Assembly (NCBI GenBank): GCA_002839375.1
Contig: PGXY01000004.1
Location: forward strand, 115,612-179,611
From: Spirochaetae bacterium HGW-Spirochaetae-1
GTDB taxonomy: Bacteria; Spirochaetota; UBA4802; UBA5550
Length of the DNA stretch: 64,000 nt
Direction of reading: 5' to 3'
This document shows, piece after piece, positions 1 to 9,396 of this stretch; position 1 is the stretch's first letter, and every line of letters begins with the position of its first letter. The notes beneath the pieces are model-generated. The model did no database searches. It worked only from the letters and a program-made list of their open reading frames with translations, and was not told the origin of the DNA. The translations under genes were made by a program, and so were the position numbers.

Positions 1-537
1 GGCAATGATGAGTCCGTCACCGCTATAACAGTTGAGGAACTCTCCATCCAGTTCAAGACGCACCGTAATGGCCCGCGAAAAGGCCCCCTTGGAAAGTACG
101 GCATCATTGATAAAATAGGAGCTGTCCTGTTCCTTTCCGTTTCTCAGGTGTACCGCCTTCAGGACTGCACGAGTCCCCAGGCTGAACCGTCCCTCCAGAA
201 TATCGATAAAATACTCCCGGTATTCATGGGGGCTGAATTCCGTGAGAAATCCCAGCGTACCCCGGTTTATCCCCATGATGGGCTGCCCCGATTCCACACA
301 CATTCTTGCCGTTCGAAGAAAAGTACCGTCACCGCCCACAGCCACAACCAGGTCCGATTTTTCTGTAAAATTTTTCTCATGAGCTGTGAATTTACCCAGT
401 CCATGATTATCCAGTATGGAATACCCGGGCAGGAGGACCTGAACGCTGCGCTGTGTCAGTATATCCACCAGGTCCCTGATGAGAGGCATAGAGGCTTCAT
501 CATCGGGCCGGAAGTTGATAGCGACTGACTTTATCAT
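1..537 (-). CDS. nadK: NAD kinase (3' part missing at window edge)
   Basis: ATP-dependent phosphorylation of NAD to NADP. The 179 visible codons start at ATG 537 behind an AGGAGATC-type ribosome site and run off the left edge without a stop. The Gly-rich GGDGT motif of the NAD kinase/diacylglycerol kinase fold is present in the context VAVGGDGTFL. It is followed by an INRGTLGFLTEF segment and a YFINDAVLSKGAF segment, both typical of NAD kinases. The conserved C-terminal beta-sandwich lies outside the window. The family assignment is secure; only the length is unknown. Confidence 0.93.
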   Translation of the reverse strand, partial: MIKSVAINFRPDDEASMPLIRDLVDILTQRSVQVLLPGYSILDNHGLGKFTAHEKNFTEKSDLVVAVGGDGTFLRTARMCVESGQPIMGINRGTLGFLTEFSPHEYREYFIDILEGRFSLGTRAVLKAVHLRNGKEQDSSYFINDAVLSKGAFSRAITVRLELDGEFLNCYSGDGLIIA

Positions 538-713
538 GGCGGATCTCCTCTCTTGATCTGGAATTCTATAGAGCGACATAACCCCGCGTCAATTAAAATA
601 TTATATATGTAACAATATCTTCCTTGCCTTTCTTACTTTTCCCGATACTATGCACATTAATAGGTACGAAGTATCGACTCACTCATTGAACACTATTTAT
701 ACGGAGTAAGCTC

Positions 714-1346
714 ATGAATGTTTCCCAGGCCATAACTGAAAGGCGATCCATCAATTTTTTTGATCCCGGGAGAACCATACCCGACGAAACACTGAATGAG
801 CTGTTTCGCCTGGCCGGCCTGGCTCCTTCCTCCTTCAACCTGCAGCCCTGGGAGGTCATCGCGGTGCGCAGCCCCGAAAGAAAAAAAATTCTCCGCCAGT
901 GCGCCTATGACCAGGCAAAGGTGGAGGAAGCCTCGGTCACTCTCATCATCCTGGCCAACACCATCGCTGTGGAGGAAAATATCAATGAGGTGCTGGAAAA
1001 CCGAATCAGGCAGGGGTACATGAAACGGGAAGATCTGGAAAAAACCAGGAAAGCCCCCTTCAAAATGTACGGCGACCCCGGCAGCGAAAAGCGCACTATC
1101 TTTGCCGTCAAAAACGCCGCCTTCTACGCCATGAACCTCATGATCGCGGCCCGGGGCCTGGGACTGGAGACCCATCCCATGGACGGCTTCGAGAGCGAAA
1201 AGGTCAAAATGGAGTTCGGCATACCCGAACACATCATCATCCCCCTGCTCGTCGCCGTGGGGTACCCGGCCGAGGATCTGAAACTCCTGGAAAGGCCGGC
1301 GCGCCGGGATCCGGAAAAATATGTCATGGTTGACAGGTACCGCTAA
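714..1346 (+). CDS. Nitroreductase family protein
   Basis: A 210-residue FMN-dependent nitroreductase-like oxidoreductase, probably cytosolic and using NAD(P)H. It has the family N-terminus (AITERRSINFFD) and the LAGLAPSSFNLQPWE flavin-binding segment. The central AFYAMNLMIAARGLGLET helix and a C-terminal VAVGYPAED strand also fit the family. The length is normal. It stands alone, with the divergent NAD kinase gene upstream and a small zinc-ribbon gene downstream. The physiological substrate cannot be read from sequence; family members reduce nitro compounds, quinones or flavins, or act in dehalogenation. Confidence 0.88.
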   Translation: MNVSQAITERRSINFFDPGRTIPDETLNELFRLAGLAPSSFNLQPWEVIAVRSPERKKILRQCAYDQAKVEEASVTLIILANTIAVEENINEVLENRIRQGYMKREDLEKTRKAPFKMYGDPGSEKRTIFAVKNAAFYAMNLMIAARGLGLETHPMDGFESEKVKMEFGIPEHIIIPLLVAVGYPAEDLKLLERPARRDPEKYVMVDRYR

Positions 1347-1430
1347 GGAGGTATAATCACGGGCAGGTATGTACAGGAGACAGGGTCAGAGCCTCATTGA
1401 GATATTTCAACAAAAAAGGGAGGATTTATT

Positions 1431-1634
1431 ATGGACGAGTTTCGCGTATGCGCCACCTGCGGTTATTCCAGGGGGTTTCACATATCATTTAAAAAAGCAG
1501 AACAGGGATTTTCCATCATTTTCATCTGTCCCGACTGCGGGTCTTCCTATGACCTGGCCCTGACTGAAACGGGTATCATTGTATCGGAACCGTTGAAAGG
1601 ACTCGTCTTCGAGGAGCACGAGAATCAGTCGTGA
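1431..1634 (+). CDS. Small double-CxxC zinc-ribbon-like protein
   Basis: A 67-residue protein with two CxxC knuckles, CATC near residue 8 and CPDC near residue 35. The spacing fits one zinc ribbon. A clear GGGAGGA ribosome site precedes ATG 1431. Its last ten bases overlap the stop end of the convergent HD-GYP gene. Nothing in it indicates an enzyme; it could be a regulatory or nucleic-acid-binding mini-protein. Function unknown. Confidence 0.62.
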   Translation: MDEFRVCATCGYSRGFHISFKKAEQGFSIIFICPDCGSSYDLALTETGIIVSEPLKGLVFEEHENQS

Positions 1635-2851
1635 TCGGGATAGCGCGACTGTATGGAGCGCAGCACATCGAGTATTTCAAAGAAAATATCCACCAGGTCG
1701 GGGTCAAATTTTGAACCCTTCATTTTCCTGATTTCGTCAAGCACTGCTCCCTCCTGCCAGGCGTCCTTGTATACGCGTTTTGAAGAAAGGGCATCATAGA
1801 CATCGGCAAGCGATACTATTCGGCCGTAGATGGAAATATCCTCACCCTTGCGCGGGAGCGCCTTTCCCCGGGAATCCTTTTCCAGCGGCTTCCCCGTATT
1901 GGCATCCACATATCCGGGATACCCGGTCCCATCCCAGTTCTCATGGTGGGTCAGGGCCACCTGCGCGGCAACCTCATCAAAATGGCTCTGCTTGTCACTG
2001 AAAAGGCGGGCTCCCAGGAAGGTGTGGGCCTTCATGATCTCAAATTCCTCCTGGGTAAAACGTTCGGGCTTTTTAAGGATCAGGTCGGAAATGGCTACCT
2101 TCCCTACATCGTGAAGCATGGCCGCCATCCTCAGGACATCACGGTTCCGTTCGATCTCCTCGGGGGATATCCCTTTGTAATGGGCCCACTTCTCGTATAT
2201 CTCCATGGCATAGGATGCCACCCTGTTTACGTGTGCTCCTGTCTCCTTGGGATCACGGAGCTCGGCCATCTGTATCATGCGAAGCAGAAGGGCGCGCGTC
2301 ATCTGGGCGCGCTGAAGGACCATGCTGGCCGAGCTGGCAAAGTGAGTCACGTAGAGTTCGTCATCAGAGGAAAATACGTCAATGGCGCCGTCTCTGTTCA
2401 GGGTATTGATTATCTGAAGAACTCCGAGGACATCCCCGGTCTGATTCTTTAAAGGCACCGTGAGCATTGACTTCGTTGTGTAATTTGAGCGCTTGTCATA
2501 TGACTGGTCGAAATGATATGATGTCTCACTTTCAATGCCGTATACATCGGGGATATTGAGCAGTTCCCCCCGCGAGGCCACATAGCCCGAAATGGACCTT
2601 TCATTTATGGGAACACGAAAAGAAGAGTATATCAGCTTTTTCCCCGGAGGCAGCTTGTTCTGCTGGGTATCGTTCTGGGCATGAGAAAAAACAAGCTCGT
2701 TGCCTTCCTTGACATAAATGGTACCGGCATCGGCATTGACGAAACGCCGTGCTTTCAGGAGAATGCGCTCCAAAAGAATATCAACATCCTGAACTGTGTT
2801 TAGTTCGGAACCAAGCCGGAGAATCTCCTTTATCGTTTTTGTCTCATCCAT
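1625..2851 (-). CDS. GAF domain-containing HD-GYP c-di-GMP phosphodiesterase
   Basis: A 408-residue cytosolic signalling protein. Residues of about 15-170 form a GAF sensor domain and the C-terminal 200 residues an HD-GYP domain. The metal and catalytic motifs are intact: AAMLHDVGK, HTFLGA, LTHHENWDGTGYPG and DVYDAL. The family hydrolyses cyclic di-GMP to pGpG or GMP. ATG 2851 is preferred over an in-frame TTG three codons upstream. A near-consensus sigma70 promoter lies about 60 bases upstream, so the gene is probably transcribed alone. The GAF ligand is unknown. Confidence 0.9.
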   Translation of the reverse strand: MDETKTIKEILRLGSELNTVQDVDILLERILLKARRFVNADAGTIYVKEGNELVFSHAQNDTQQNKLPPGKKLIYSSFRVPINERSISGYVASRGELLNIPDVYGIESETSYHFDQSYDKRSNYTTKSMLTVPLKNQTGDVLGVLQIINTLNRDGAIDVFSSDDELYVTHFASSASMVLQRAQMTRALLLRMIQMAELRDPKETGAHVNRVASYAMEIYEKWAHYKGISPEEIERNRDVLRMAAMLHDVGKVAISDLILKKPERFTQEEFEIMKAHTFLGARLFSDKQSHFDEVAAQVALTHHENWDGTGYPGYVDANTGKPLEKDSRGKALPRKGEDISIYGRIVSLADVYDALSSKRVYKDAWQEGAVLDEIRKMKGSKFDPDLVDIFFEILDVLRSIQSRYPDHD

Positions 2852-2914
2852 ATGTTTCAACCGTTAACCGGTACGCTGCTGAGCCCGACTATCTGAAAGC
2901 ATGCCATCCAAAAA

Positions 2915-2943
2915 ATATATCCTTTTTTTCCTCGTACTGTCAA
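2915..2943 (-). promoter_or_regulatory. Sigma70-type promoter for the HD-GYP gene
   Basis: Read on the minus strand, TTGACA (2943-2938) is followed by a 17-base spacer and ATATAT (2920-2915). This is a perfect -35 with a good -10. The expected transcription start near 2908 leaves a leader of about 55 bases before ATG 2851. Confidence 0.6.
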
Positions 2944-3041
2944 GTTTTTTGTCTTAACCGTCATTTAATTGTTACGCTGTAAAATTATGATTGCATATAA
3001 CAACACCTGTTTTATCCTTTTATGAGACTACGGCGGAGCAT

Positions 3042-3851
3042 ATGACAGAAAACAAACCCTTTAATAAAAACGATTTCAAATTTTTCATCGATCTCATCAC
3101 AAAGGCCGGCGCATTGGCCCGTGACATCCAGGTGCATGGCATGACAGTACGTCGAAAGGATGATACCTCAATTGTCACCCAGGCTGACCTGCAGGTACAG
3201 GACCTTCTGATCAAGGAGATCAGCGGCAGATTTCCCGGGGCGGTCTTCGTGCACGAAGAAAATTTTGACATCAGCAAACGCCAGATGAGAGATGATGCGC
3301 TCTCCTTTATAATTGATCCCATTGACGGCACCGCCATGTACAGCATGCACCTTCCCATATGGTGTATTTCCATCGGAGTGTTCAGGGGTTATTCCCCCCT
3401 CTATGGATTTGTTTTCTCCCCGGGCTGCGGCATGCTTTTCCACAACGATGATGACCATGCATACCTGAACGGACATGTCCTGGAAGTGGACAAGAATATC
3501 GGCGTGGACAATGAGACTAATATCTTTATTGCATCGGAATTTCCGAGAAAATTTACCCTGACGGCACCGGGAAAAATCAGAAACCTGGGATCATCGGCGC
3601 TTCATGCCTGCCTCCTCGCCGACAACCGGCGCAACCGCTCCCTGGCTTTTATCGGGCAGTCCTACTTATGGGACTGGGCCGGCGCCATACCTGTTATTCT
3701 CAGGGCGGGAGGACAGATTAAATATTTGTCAGGGCGTGACCTGGATTACCGTGAAATTGTGAATAATGATTATAAATTCCCCGAATACGTCGTGGCGTAC
3801 AGCTGCGAGGACTTCGACCTGATAAAAAATTATTTCGTGGAAAAAATATAG
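3042..3851 (+). CDS. Inositol monophosphatase family protein
   Basis: A 269-residue member of the Mg-dependent, Li-sensitive phosphatase family (IMPase/CysQ/FBPase fold). The first metal site is seen in FVHEENF (the E of the usual GEE), the second in IIDPIDGT and the third in YLWDWAGA. ATG 3042 follows GGCGGAG and is preferred over an upstream TTG at 2991. The substrate is uncertain: inositol phosphate, PAP or fructose bisphosphate are family possibilities. Gene order does not decide between them. Confidence 0.85.
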   Translation: MTENKPFNKNDFKFFIDLITKAGALARDIQVHGMTVRRKDDTSIVTQADLQVQDLLIKEISGRFPGAVFVHEENFDISKRQMRDDALSFIIDPIDGTAMYSMHLPIWCISIGVFRGYSPLYGFVFSPGCGMLFHNDDDHAYLNGHVLEVDKNIGVDNETNIFIASEFPRKFTLTAPGKIRNLGSSALHACLLADNRRNRSLAFIGQSYLWDWAGAIPVILRAGGQIKYLSGRDLDYREIVNNDYKFPEYVVAYSCEDFDLIKNYFVEKI

Positions 3852-3852
3852 C

Positions 3853-3890
3853 CGGGGCATCACCCCGCAATATACCGGAAGGATGCCCCG
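3853..3890. terminator. Hairpin between convergent genes
   Basis: Nine-base perfect stem CGGGGCATC (3853-3861) and GATGCCCCG (3882-3890) between the IMPase-like gene and the convergent Lys/Glu-rich gene. On the minus strand it is followed by GCTATATTTTTT, a fair U-tract, so it best serves the minus-strand gene. The flanking A-tract on the plus side makes it partly bidirectional. Confidence 0.6.
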
Positions 3891-3898
3891 AAAAAACG

Positions 3899-4318
3899 TT
3901 ACTTGCCGGAACGGGTTCCCCTTCGCTCCTGTCTCATTTCACGATTCGTTTCTCGTTTCTCTTTTCTTTCCTGAACTGTTTTCTTTTTTTGCTCAGCCTT
4001 ATCCTTGGCCTCATCTTTCTTGTCAACCCTGTTCTGTGCTTTTTCTTTATGCTGTTCTTTCAGGGCTTCCTTTGTTTCATTCCTGTTCTCAAGCCTGTTT
4101 TCAACACGCTCCTGATTCTCCTCTTCTACTGCCGCCTTTTTTTCTTCCCTGATTTCTTTTCGATTCTGGACTCTAGCCTGTTTCTTCTCTTTCTTCTGCT
4201 CACGTACCTCGGCTTTTTTTGCAGGTTTCACCGCATCCGTTGATTCCACATCCTGTGCGTAAAGGCCTGCAGGCAATATCATCGCCATCATTAAAAGAAA
4301 CATATTGATCTTTTTCAT
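3899..4318 (-). CDS. Secreted Lys/Glu/Arg-rich low-complexity protein
   Basis: A 139-residue protein. A signal peptide (MKKINMFLLMMAMILPAG, then LYAQ) precedes an almost purely charged region of K, E, R, Q and N that should form long alpha-helix or coiled coil. ATG 4318 has a strong AGGAGAAAAG ribosome site; the frame extends upstream to codon 4363 but without support. The composition prevents family assignment. A periplasmic filler, adhesin stalk or polyanion-binding role are all conceivable. It has its own hairpin terminator. Confidence 0.6.
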   Translation of the reverse strand: MKKINMFLLMMAMILPAGLYAQDVESTDAVKPAKKAEVREQKKEKKQARVQNRKEIREEKKAAVEEENQERVENRLENRNETKEALKEQHKEKAQNRVDKKDEAKDKAEQKKKTVQERKEKRETNREMRQERRGTRSGK

Positions 4319-4640
4319 TTTCTTTTCTCCTTTTTCTTTCACATGCATCAATGATGCCGTCAATCCTTTCTGGTTTGTTTCTTGAGCCGGCGTTCAGGCA
4401 AACAAATCATTTCGGGATTCTTCGTGCTTCATTCGTACTTTGTGATACAATCATCGGGGAAAGGAATGACAAATTTTTGATGCTTTTCATAATTTTTTTC
4501 CCGTTTCGATGATCCGGATATTTTATATAATTGATTATAAAAAGATTGTCACATAATCAATGCTTGATTGTATTATCATACTAATGGTATTTTGTATATC
4601 CATATGCTCTTTCTGTCATTATTAAGGAGAATGATGATTC
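4319..4640. other. Divergent intergenic region
   Basis: 322 AT-rich bases between two divergently transcribed secreted proteins. It holds a short inverted repeat, AATCAA tgc TTGATT (about 4555-4569), that could be an operator for either gene. No convincing consensus promoter was found. Confidence 0.35.
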
Positions 4641-5564
4641 ATGAGAATAAATACTAAGATTTCTCTTATTTTACTCATCGGTTTGTACCTATATTCCGCA
4701 TCCCCGGTTTCAGCCGCCGACGATAAATCCTGGACAGCCACTGCCGGCATAAAAGGGGCCTTCTCTGCCGGAGGAACCGAAGCATATAACAACCTGCAGC
4801 CCTTTGCATCTTTTCAATATGACCTGGATGCCGTGTCTCTCAAGATTTCCTATCTGCATTATTTGAATTACCAGGTTTCCCCCCTGGTCGATTCACAGAT
4901 AATAGCCTCCACAACAGAATATGATTACCTGCATATCAACCGCTTTGATTTTGGCATCAATCAGAGATATTACAAGAAGCTTGAAGCAGGGGTTGAGGTG
5001 GGATACTTTTTCGGTGAATCACAATATAGAAGGATCGCTTCCCTTTTTACACTGGGCTGGTACTTCGATAAAGTTTATGCCGGCGGAGAATTTTCCTTCA
5101 ACCGGACTTCTTTCTCGTTTTATTCCGATTCATTGGCCGAGAACATGGATATTACATACGACACCTTCGATGTTTATGGAGAGCTGGTCTATACCTACAC
5201 TGACCGGACTTCTCTGGACGCTGGATTGTCCCTGCTCTGGATATCTTCCGATGCCCTGAATGAAACTTTTTCAAAAAAATCGCTTCGCTTCGGTTTTTCC
5301 CATCTCATAGTGGATATGCTTAATTTTTCCGGCGGATTAAACATGGGATACGATTCCAATCAATACTTCCATGCAGGCCCTGATGCGGGATTAGCTCTGA
5401 ATCTCCCGGATTACGTCTCACTGAATTTATTCTATTCCTTTACCTGGTACCGGTACAGCAGCACTAATGTATCTGGGCTGGGTGGCAAGTTTCAAGTAAG
5501 CACAACATCTGTGAGCACCTATAATACTCATTTTCTCAGTTATGGGGCTACGCTCCGGTATTAA
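4641..5564 (+). CDS. Putative outer-membrane beta-barrel protein
   Basis: A 307-residue protein with a signal peptide ending near SPVSAAD. It then has alternating hydrophobic/polar strands rich in Y, F, S and G (for example YDLDAVSLKISYLHYLNYQV and LNLFYSFTWYRYSSTNV) and a terminal aromatic-containing strand ending in TLRY. This pattern fits a 12-16-strand outer-membrane barrel. The start ATG follows AAGGAGAATGATG. It converges on mnmE with only nine bases between stops. No specific family was recognised. Confidence 0.7.
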   Translation: MRINTKISLILLIGLYLYSASPVSAADDKSWTATAGIKGAFSAGGTEAYNNLQPFASFQYDLDAVSLKISYLHYLNYQVSPLVDSQIIASTTEYDYLHINRFDFGINQRYYKKLEAGVEVGYFFGESQYRRIASLFTLGWYFDKVYAGGEFSFNRTSFSFYSDSLAENMDITYDTFDVYGELVYTYTDRTSLDAGLSLLWISSDALNETFSKKSLRFGFSHLIVDMLNFSGGLNMGYDSNQYFHAGPDAGLALNLPDYVSLNLFYSFTWYRYSSTNVSGLGGKFQVSTTSVSTYNTHFLSYGATLRY

Positions 5565-5573
5565 AAGACCGAA

Positions 5574-6929
5574 TCATTTCCCAATACAGAACCGGCTGAA
5601 AATGGATCCCAGAATATCGTCAGGTGTGATCTCACCGGTGATATCTCCCAGGTTTTCCAGGAGTGATTGCAGTTCGAAGGCAATGATTTCCGGCGGCTCT
5701 TTGGACTCCACCAGAAGAAGGGCCTGCTGTACATTTACTATGGCCTTTTCAAGAAGAGTCATAACCCTGACATCGGCAATAAAGGTGTTGCTCACATCGA
5801 CAAACTCATGGTGGAGTATTCCGGCTATAGCCTTTTCCAGGGTTCTCAGACCCTCACCGGTCTTCGCTGAAAAGCGGATCACGGTCTGCATCAGTTCCGT
5901 TTCCATGGGACGCACCGTTTCTTCCGAGGCCAGGTCAATTTTATTGATGAGGTAGAGAGTTCTCTTCGTGCTGACCTCCCTGAGTATATCCCGGTCTACA
6001 TCGGTAATCCCCGTAGTCCCGTCCAGTACCATCACCACGATAGATGCCGTGGCAATGTTTTTATGGCTCAGCTCGATACCGATTTTTTCAATGGTGTCAC
6101 CGCTCCTGTTGATGCCGGCCGTATCAATGAGATTCACGGCCAGTCCCTCTATCTGGACGGTTTCCTTTATAAGATCCCGTGTTGTACCGGGAATATCAGA
6201 AACAATGGCCCTCTCCTGGTTTAAGAGCATGTTCAGGATACTTGATTTACCCACATTGGGTTTCCCCGCAATTGTCACGTCGAATCCCCGGGACACTTTC
6301 TCCCCCAGGCGGCAGCGCAGGAGAACATCCTCCAGGTCACCGAGGATAGTCCCTGCAATACGGAGGGATTCCTCGCTGCTGACAAATTCAATATCCTCGC
6401 CGATAAAATCTATGCCGGCCTCGACATCGGCCTTCAGGGTGATGCACTTATCACGAATTCCGGCAATGGCCTCGCGGAGTGAGCCGTGCATCTGCATCAG
6501 GGCGGCCTCGACTTCCCATGCACTCCTGGCCAGTATCACCTGGTTGATGGCCTCCGCTTCGGTGAGATCCATCTTCCCGTTCAGGAAGGCCCTCCTGCTG
6601 AATTCCCCCGGCTCTGCCATGCGTATCCCCCGGCGAAAAAGAAGATCGAGTATGCGATGCACGATTATCTGGTTGCCGTGGCAGAAGATTTCCACCATGT
6701 CCTCGCCGGTATAGCTGCCGGGTCCTTCATAAAAAACCAGAATAACATCATCGACAGCCTTGCCCTGGTCAATTATTGACCCGTACCGGGCATGACGATT
6801 TTCAATAGAGGAAGCGTTGCTGAAGAGGGATTGTACGGCCCCGAGAGAACCGGGGCCGCTCATACGAATTATGGCGATTGGTGCATTGACCGGAGAAGTG
6901 GCTGGTGCGCAGATTGTATCGTCGTACAT
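5574..6929 (-). CDS. mnmE: tRNA modification GTPase MnmE (TrmE)
   Basis: A 451-residue K+-dependent GTPase. With MnmG it installs the cmnm5 group on wobble U34 of certain tRNAs. Visible are the N-terminal tetrahydrofolate-binding domain (TICAPATSPVNAPIAIIRMSG), the G1 loop GKPNVGKSS, the DIPGTTRD loop, DTAG, the NKID motif and the C-terminal FCIGK box with its catalytic Cys. It starts two bases after the jag stop, so the genes are probably translationally coupled. Length is normal. Confidence 0.97.
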   Translation of the reverse strand: MYDDTICAPATSPVNAPIAIIRMSGPGSLGAVQSLFSNASSIENRHARYGSIIDQGKAVDDVILVFYEGPGSYTGEDMVEIFCHGNQIIVHRILDLLFRRGIRMAEPGEFSRRAFLNGKMDLTEAEAINQVILARSAWEVEAALMQMHGSLREAIAGIRDKCITLKADVEAGIDFIGEDIEFVSSEESLRIAGTILGDLEDVLLRCRLGEKVSRGFDVTIAGKPNVGKSSILNMLLNQERAIVSDIPGTTRDLIKETVQIEGLAVNLIDTAGINRSGDTIEKIGIELSHKNIATASIVVMVLDGTTGITDVDRDILREVSTKRTLYLINKIDLASEETVRPMETELMQTVIRFSAKTGEGLRTLEKAIAGILHHEFVDVSNTFIADVRVMTLLEKAIVNVQQALLLVESKEPPEIIAFELQSLLENLGDITGEITPDDILGSIFSRFCIGK

Positions 6930-6931
6930 TT

Positions 6932-7576
6932 TTACTGATGATTTGCCGGCATTATCTTGATTTTACGGTAAATGCCCTGCCCTTCGCTCTTGGTCGTCAC
7001 CCTGCTGTCATTCTGCAGGGCAAGATGAATCAGACGGCGCTCGAAGGGATTCATGGGTTCCAGGGTCCAGGGTTTTCCCGATTTAATTACTTTGTGTGCG
7101 ATGTCGCGGGACATTTTCCGCAGTGCCCGCTCCCTCTTCTCCCGGTATTCTTCAATATCCAGTATGATTTTTTTCTCACTCTGCGTCTGGTGGTTCACCA
7201 TGAGATTGACCATGAACTGTAGCGCTTCCAGGGTTTTCCCCTTTCTGCCTATTATCAGGCCTGAATTCTTTTCGCTCTCCAGTTCTATGTAGACTTTGGA
7301 TTCACCTTCTTTCAGGTCTTTTACACGGGCATCAATGCCCATTTTATTTAATATCGCGAGAAGAATCTCCCTGGTGGTATCCCCCACATCGGCCGAGCTC
7401 TCATTGTAGAAAACCCGCACCTTGGCCTGCTTTGATACACCAAATCCGAAAATTCCGCTTTTCCCCTGTTCAAGTACTTCAATGTTTACCCTTGAGGCAT
7501 CCTGTATTCCCAGTTCTTCAAGAGCTCTTTTTGTCGCGTCATCTACTGTCTTTCCTTCCATTTCGAGGACTTTCAT
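6932..7576 (-). CDS. jag: Jag/KhpB RNA-binding protein
   Basis: A 214-residue protein with an N-terminal Jag domain (EMEGKTVDDATKRALEELG and GIFGFGVSKQAKV), a KH domain with the IIGRKGKTLEALQFMVN loop, and an R3H domain near the C-terminus (PMNPFERRLIHLAL). KhpB is a cytosolic RNA chaperone linked in firmicutes to cell elongation. It sits between yidC and mnmE as in many genomes and has a GGAGG ribosome site. Confidence 0.95.
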   Translation of the reverse strand: MKVLEMEGKTVDDATKRALEELGIQDASRVNIEVLEQGKSGIFGFGVSKQAKVRVFYNESSADVGDTTREILLAILNKMGIDARVKDLKEGESKVYIELESEKNSGLIIGRKGKTLEALQFMVNLMVNHQTQSEKKIILDIEEYREKRERALRKMSRDIAHKVIKSGKPWTLEPMNPFERRLIHLALQNDSRVTTKSEGQGIYRKIKIMPANHQ

Positions 7577-7640
7577 ATATTGCCTCCATTATATATAAGT
7601 GTCTGTTTTTCCTGTTTCAGGTTATTATTCGGGCAAAAGA

Positions 7641-9308
7641 TTATGCCGTTTCCTTTGAAAATCTATTCACGATAAGCTGGTTTGCCACCTGGAAAAAGTT
7701 CTGCAGCGTCCAGTACAGGACCAGCCCTGAAGGCATGGACCAGAAAATAAAAATGAAAACCAGCGGCATGATGGTCATCATCATCTTCTGCTGCTGGCTC
7801 TGCCCCGTATCCACGGTGGTGAGCTTCTGCTGGAGAAAAGTAGAAATCGTCATAAGAACGGGCAGAATATTCACATTGAATCCAGCGATAGTGGCTACAG
7901 TATCGGGCATTGACAAGTCTTTGATCCAGAATATAAAGGGCGCATGCCAGAGATCCATGGAATTGATCAGGGCGCTGTAGAGGGCGAAGAAAAAGGGCAT
8001 CTGAAGGAGAATAGGCAGACATCCCCCCATGGGATTCACCTTGTTCTCGCGATACATATTCATCATTTCCTTCTGCATCACATCGGGTTTATCCTTGTAC
8101 TTCGCCTTGATTTCATTTATTTTCGGCGTCAGGGCCTGCATTTTTTTCATGGAATCAGTGGACTTCTTCGTCAGCGGCATAAAGACGACCTTGGTGAGAA
8201 TGGAGAAAATTACCAGGGACCACCCCATGTTTCCAAAAAGCTTGTTAATATTTTTGAGAGACCAGATAACGAAATACCGTATAGGCTCAATCAGCATGCT
8301 GATATCGGCCGCCTTTTCGATTTTTTTATCGACTGCTGCCAGACGATCCTTATTCTGCTCGCCCAGAAAGACGGTGTAGCTTTTTGTCACGGAACCGCCG
8401 GGACGCATGGTGTCCACTGGAACAAGCATACCCGTTCTGAAGCCCGTTTCGGCGCGATTATCCATCATCATGCTGGAACCGCTGAATTTTTCCGGAATCA
8501 TTATAACCAGGAGATACCGGCTGGCCACGCCTATCCAGTTCACATTCCCCTCTTCCTTTTTGATGATACCGGCCTTGGAAAAGAACCCGCTCCCTTTGGT
8601 TTCGTTCTTATATTTTTCATTAAGAGAACAAATACCCTTCATGGTGTTATAACTGTTTGTAAAATCAAGGGATGGCCCCAGAAGGTCCGTAGGTGAAACG
8701 ATGATGCTGTTATTAGGCAGGGTCAGATCACTCCTGCCTTTATTGATGAGAGTGTATTCAAGACGGAAACTGTCTCCCTTCTCCGTGAAAATAAATGTTT
8801 TCTGAATTTCCAGGGGAACCCCGTTCAGTATGATTCGGGTGGCAAAACGGATGGTGTTGTTTGCCTTCTCCGTCATGTTCCAGTAAGAAGAATCGAGAAC
8901 ATTGCCGTTCATGAATTCATTATCATTGAAATGCAGGGCAAAATCCAGCATGCCCCGGGCGGCGAAGGTGTTTTGCGGAACAACGACCTGAACATCCTTT
9001 TCCTTGAGAAGCATACTTTTAATGACCGCCCCTCTGTTGCTGAAGACGGCTTTATATTGTTCGGTTTCGACAAGGGTCGTAGTTTCGCTGCCCCTGGTTT
9101 CCGGAGCCGTAATTGATACAGGTTTATTCGAAGCAAGCGGTGTGTTAATTGCAGACCCCTGGTCAGAAGTCTTCTGTGTGGTTTTTTCCTGCTGTGTTTT
9201 CTGGACAGCTTTATTATCTACAACCTGGGGTTCCGGTTTAAATATTATAAACCATGCTATCCATATTGCCGCTGACAGGACAACTGCCAGTAAGGTTCTC
9301 TTTTCCAT
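7641..9308 (-). CDS. yidC: Membrane protein insertase YidC
   Basis: A 555-residue inner-membrane insertase/chaperone acting with or without SecYEG. ATG 9308 gives MEKRTLLAVVLSAAIWIAWF, the usual N-terminal membrane anchor. A large periplasmic domain (about residues 60-345) follows, then the conserved C-terminal five-helix core with NMGWSLVIFSILTKVVFMPL, NPMGGCLPILLQMPFF and MPSGLVLYWTLQN. This is the long Gram-negative type. A further upstream in-frame start is not favoured. It lies in the rpmH-to-mnmE cluster. Confidence 0.97.
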   Translation of the reverse strand: MEKRTLLAVVLSAAIWIAWFIIFKPEPQVVDNKAVQKTQQEKTTQKTSDQGSAINTPLASNKPVSITAPETRGSETTTLVETEQYKAVFSNRGAVIKSMLLKEKDVQVVVPQNTFAARGMLDFALHFNDNEFMNGNVLDSSYWNMTEKANNTIRFATRIILNGVPLEIQKTFIFTEKGDSFRLEYTLINKGRSDLTLPNNSIIVSPTDLLGPSLDFTNSYNTMKGICSLNEKYKNETKGSGFFSKAGIIKKEEGNVNWIGVASRYLLVIMIPEKFSGSSMMMDNRAETGFRTGMLVPVDTMRPGGSVTKSYTVFLGEQNKDRLAAVDKKIEKAADISMLIEPIRYFVIWSLKNINKLFGNMGWSLVIFSILTKVVFMPLTKKSTDSMKKMQALTPKINEIKAKYKDKPDVMQKEMMNMYRENKVNPMGGCLPILLQMPFFFALYSALINSMDLWHAPFIFWIKDLSMPDTVATIAGFNVNILPVLMTISTFLQQKLTTVDTGQSQQQKMMMTIMPLVFIFIFWSMPSGLVLYWTLQNFFQVANQLIVNRFSKETA

Positions 9309-9396
9309 AATCTCATCCCCTGTGAATAATTGAAAGATCTGTTGTGACTGAACGTCACACAATGAAAAGGATACACGAGGGCAATGAGAAGAATAG

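Noticed and set aside
148-528. Plus-strand open frame opposite the NAD kinase gene
   Set aside because: It is antisense to a clear NAD kinase coding region, and its translation has no domain-like character.
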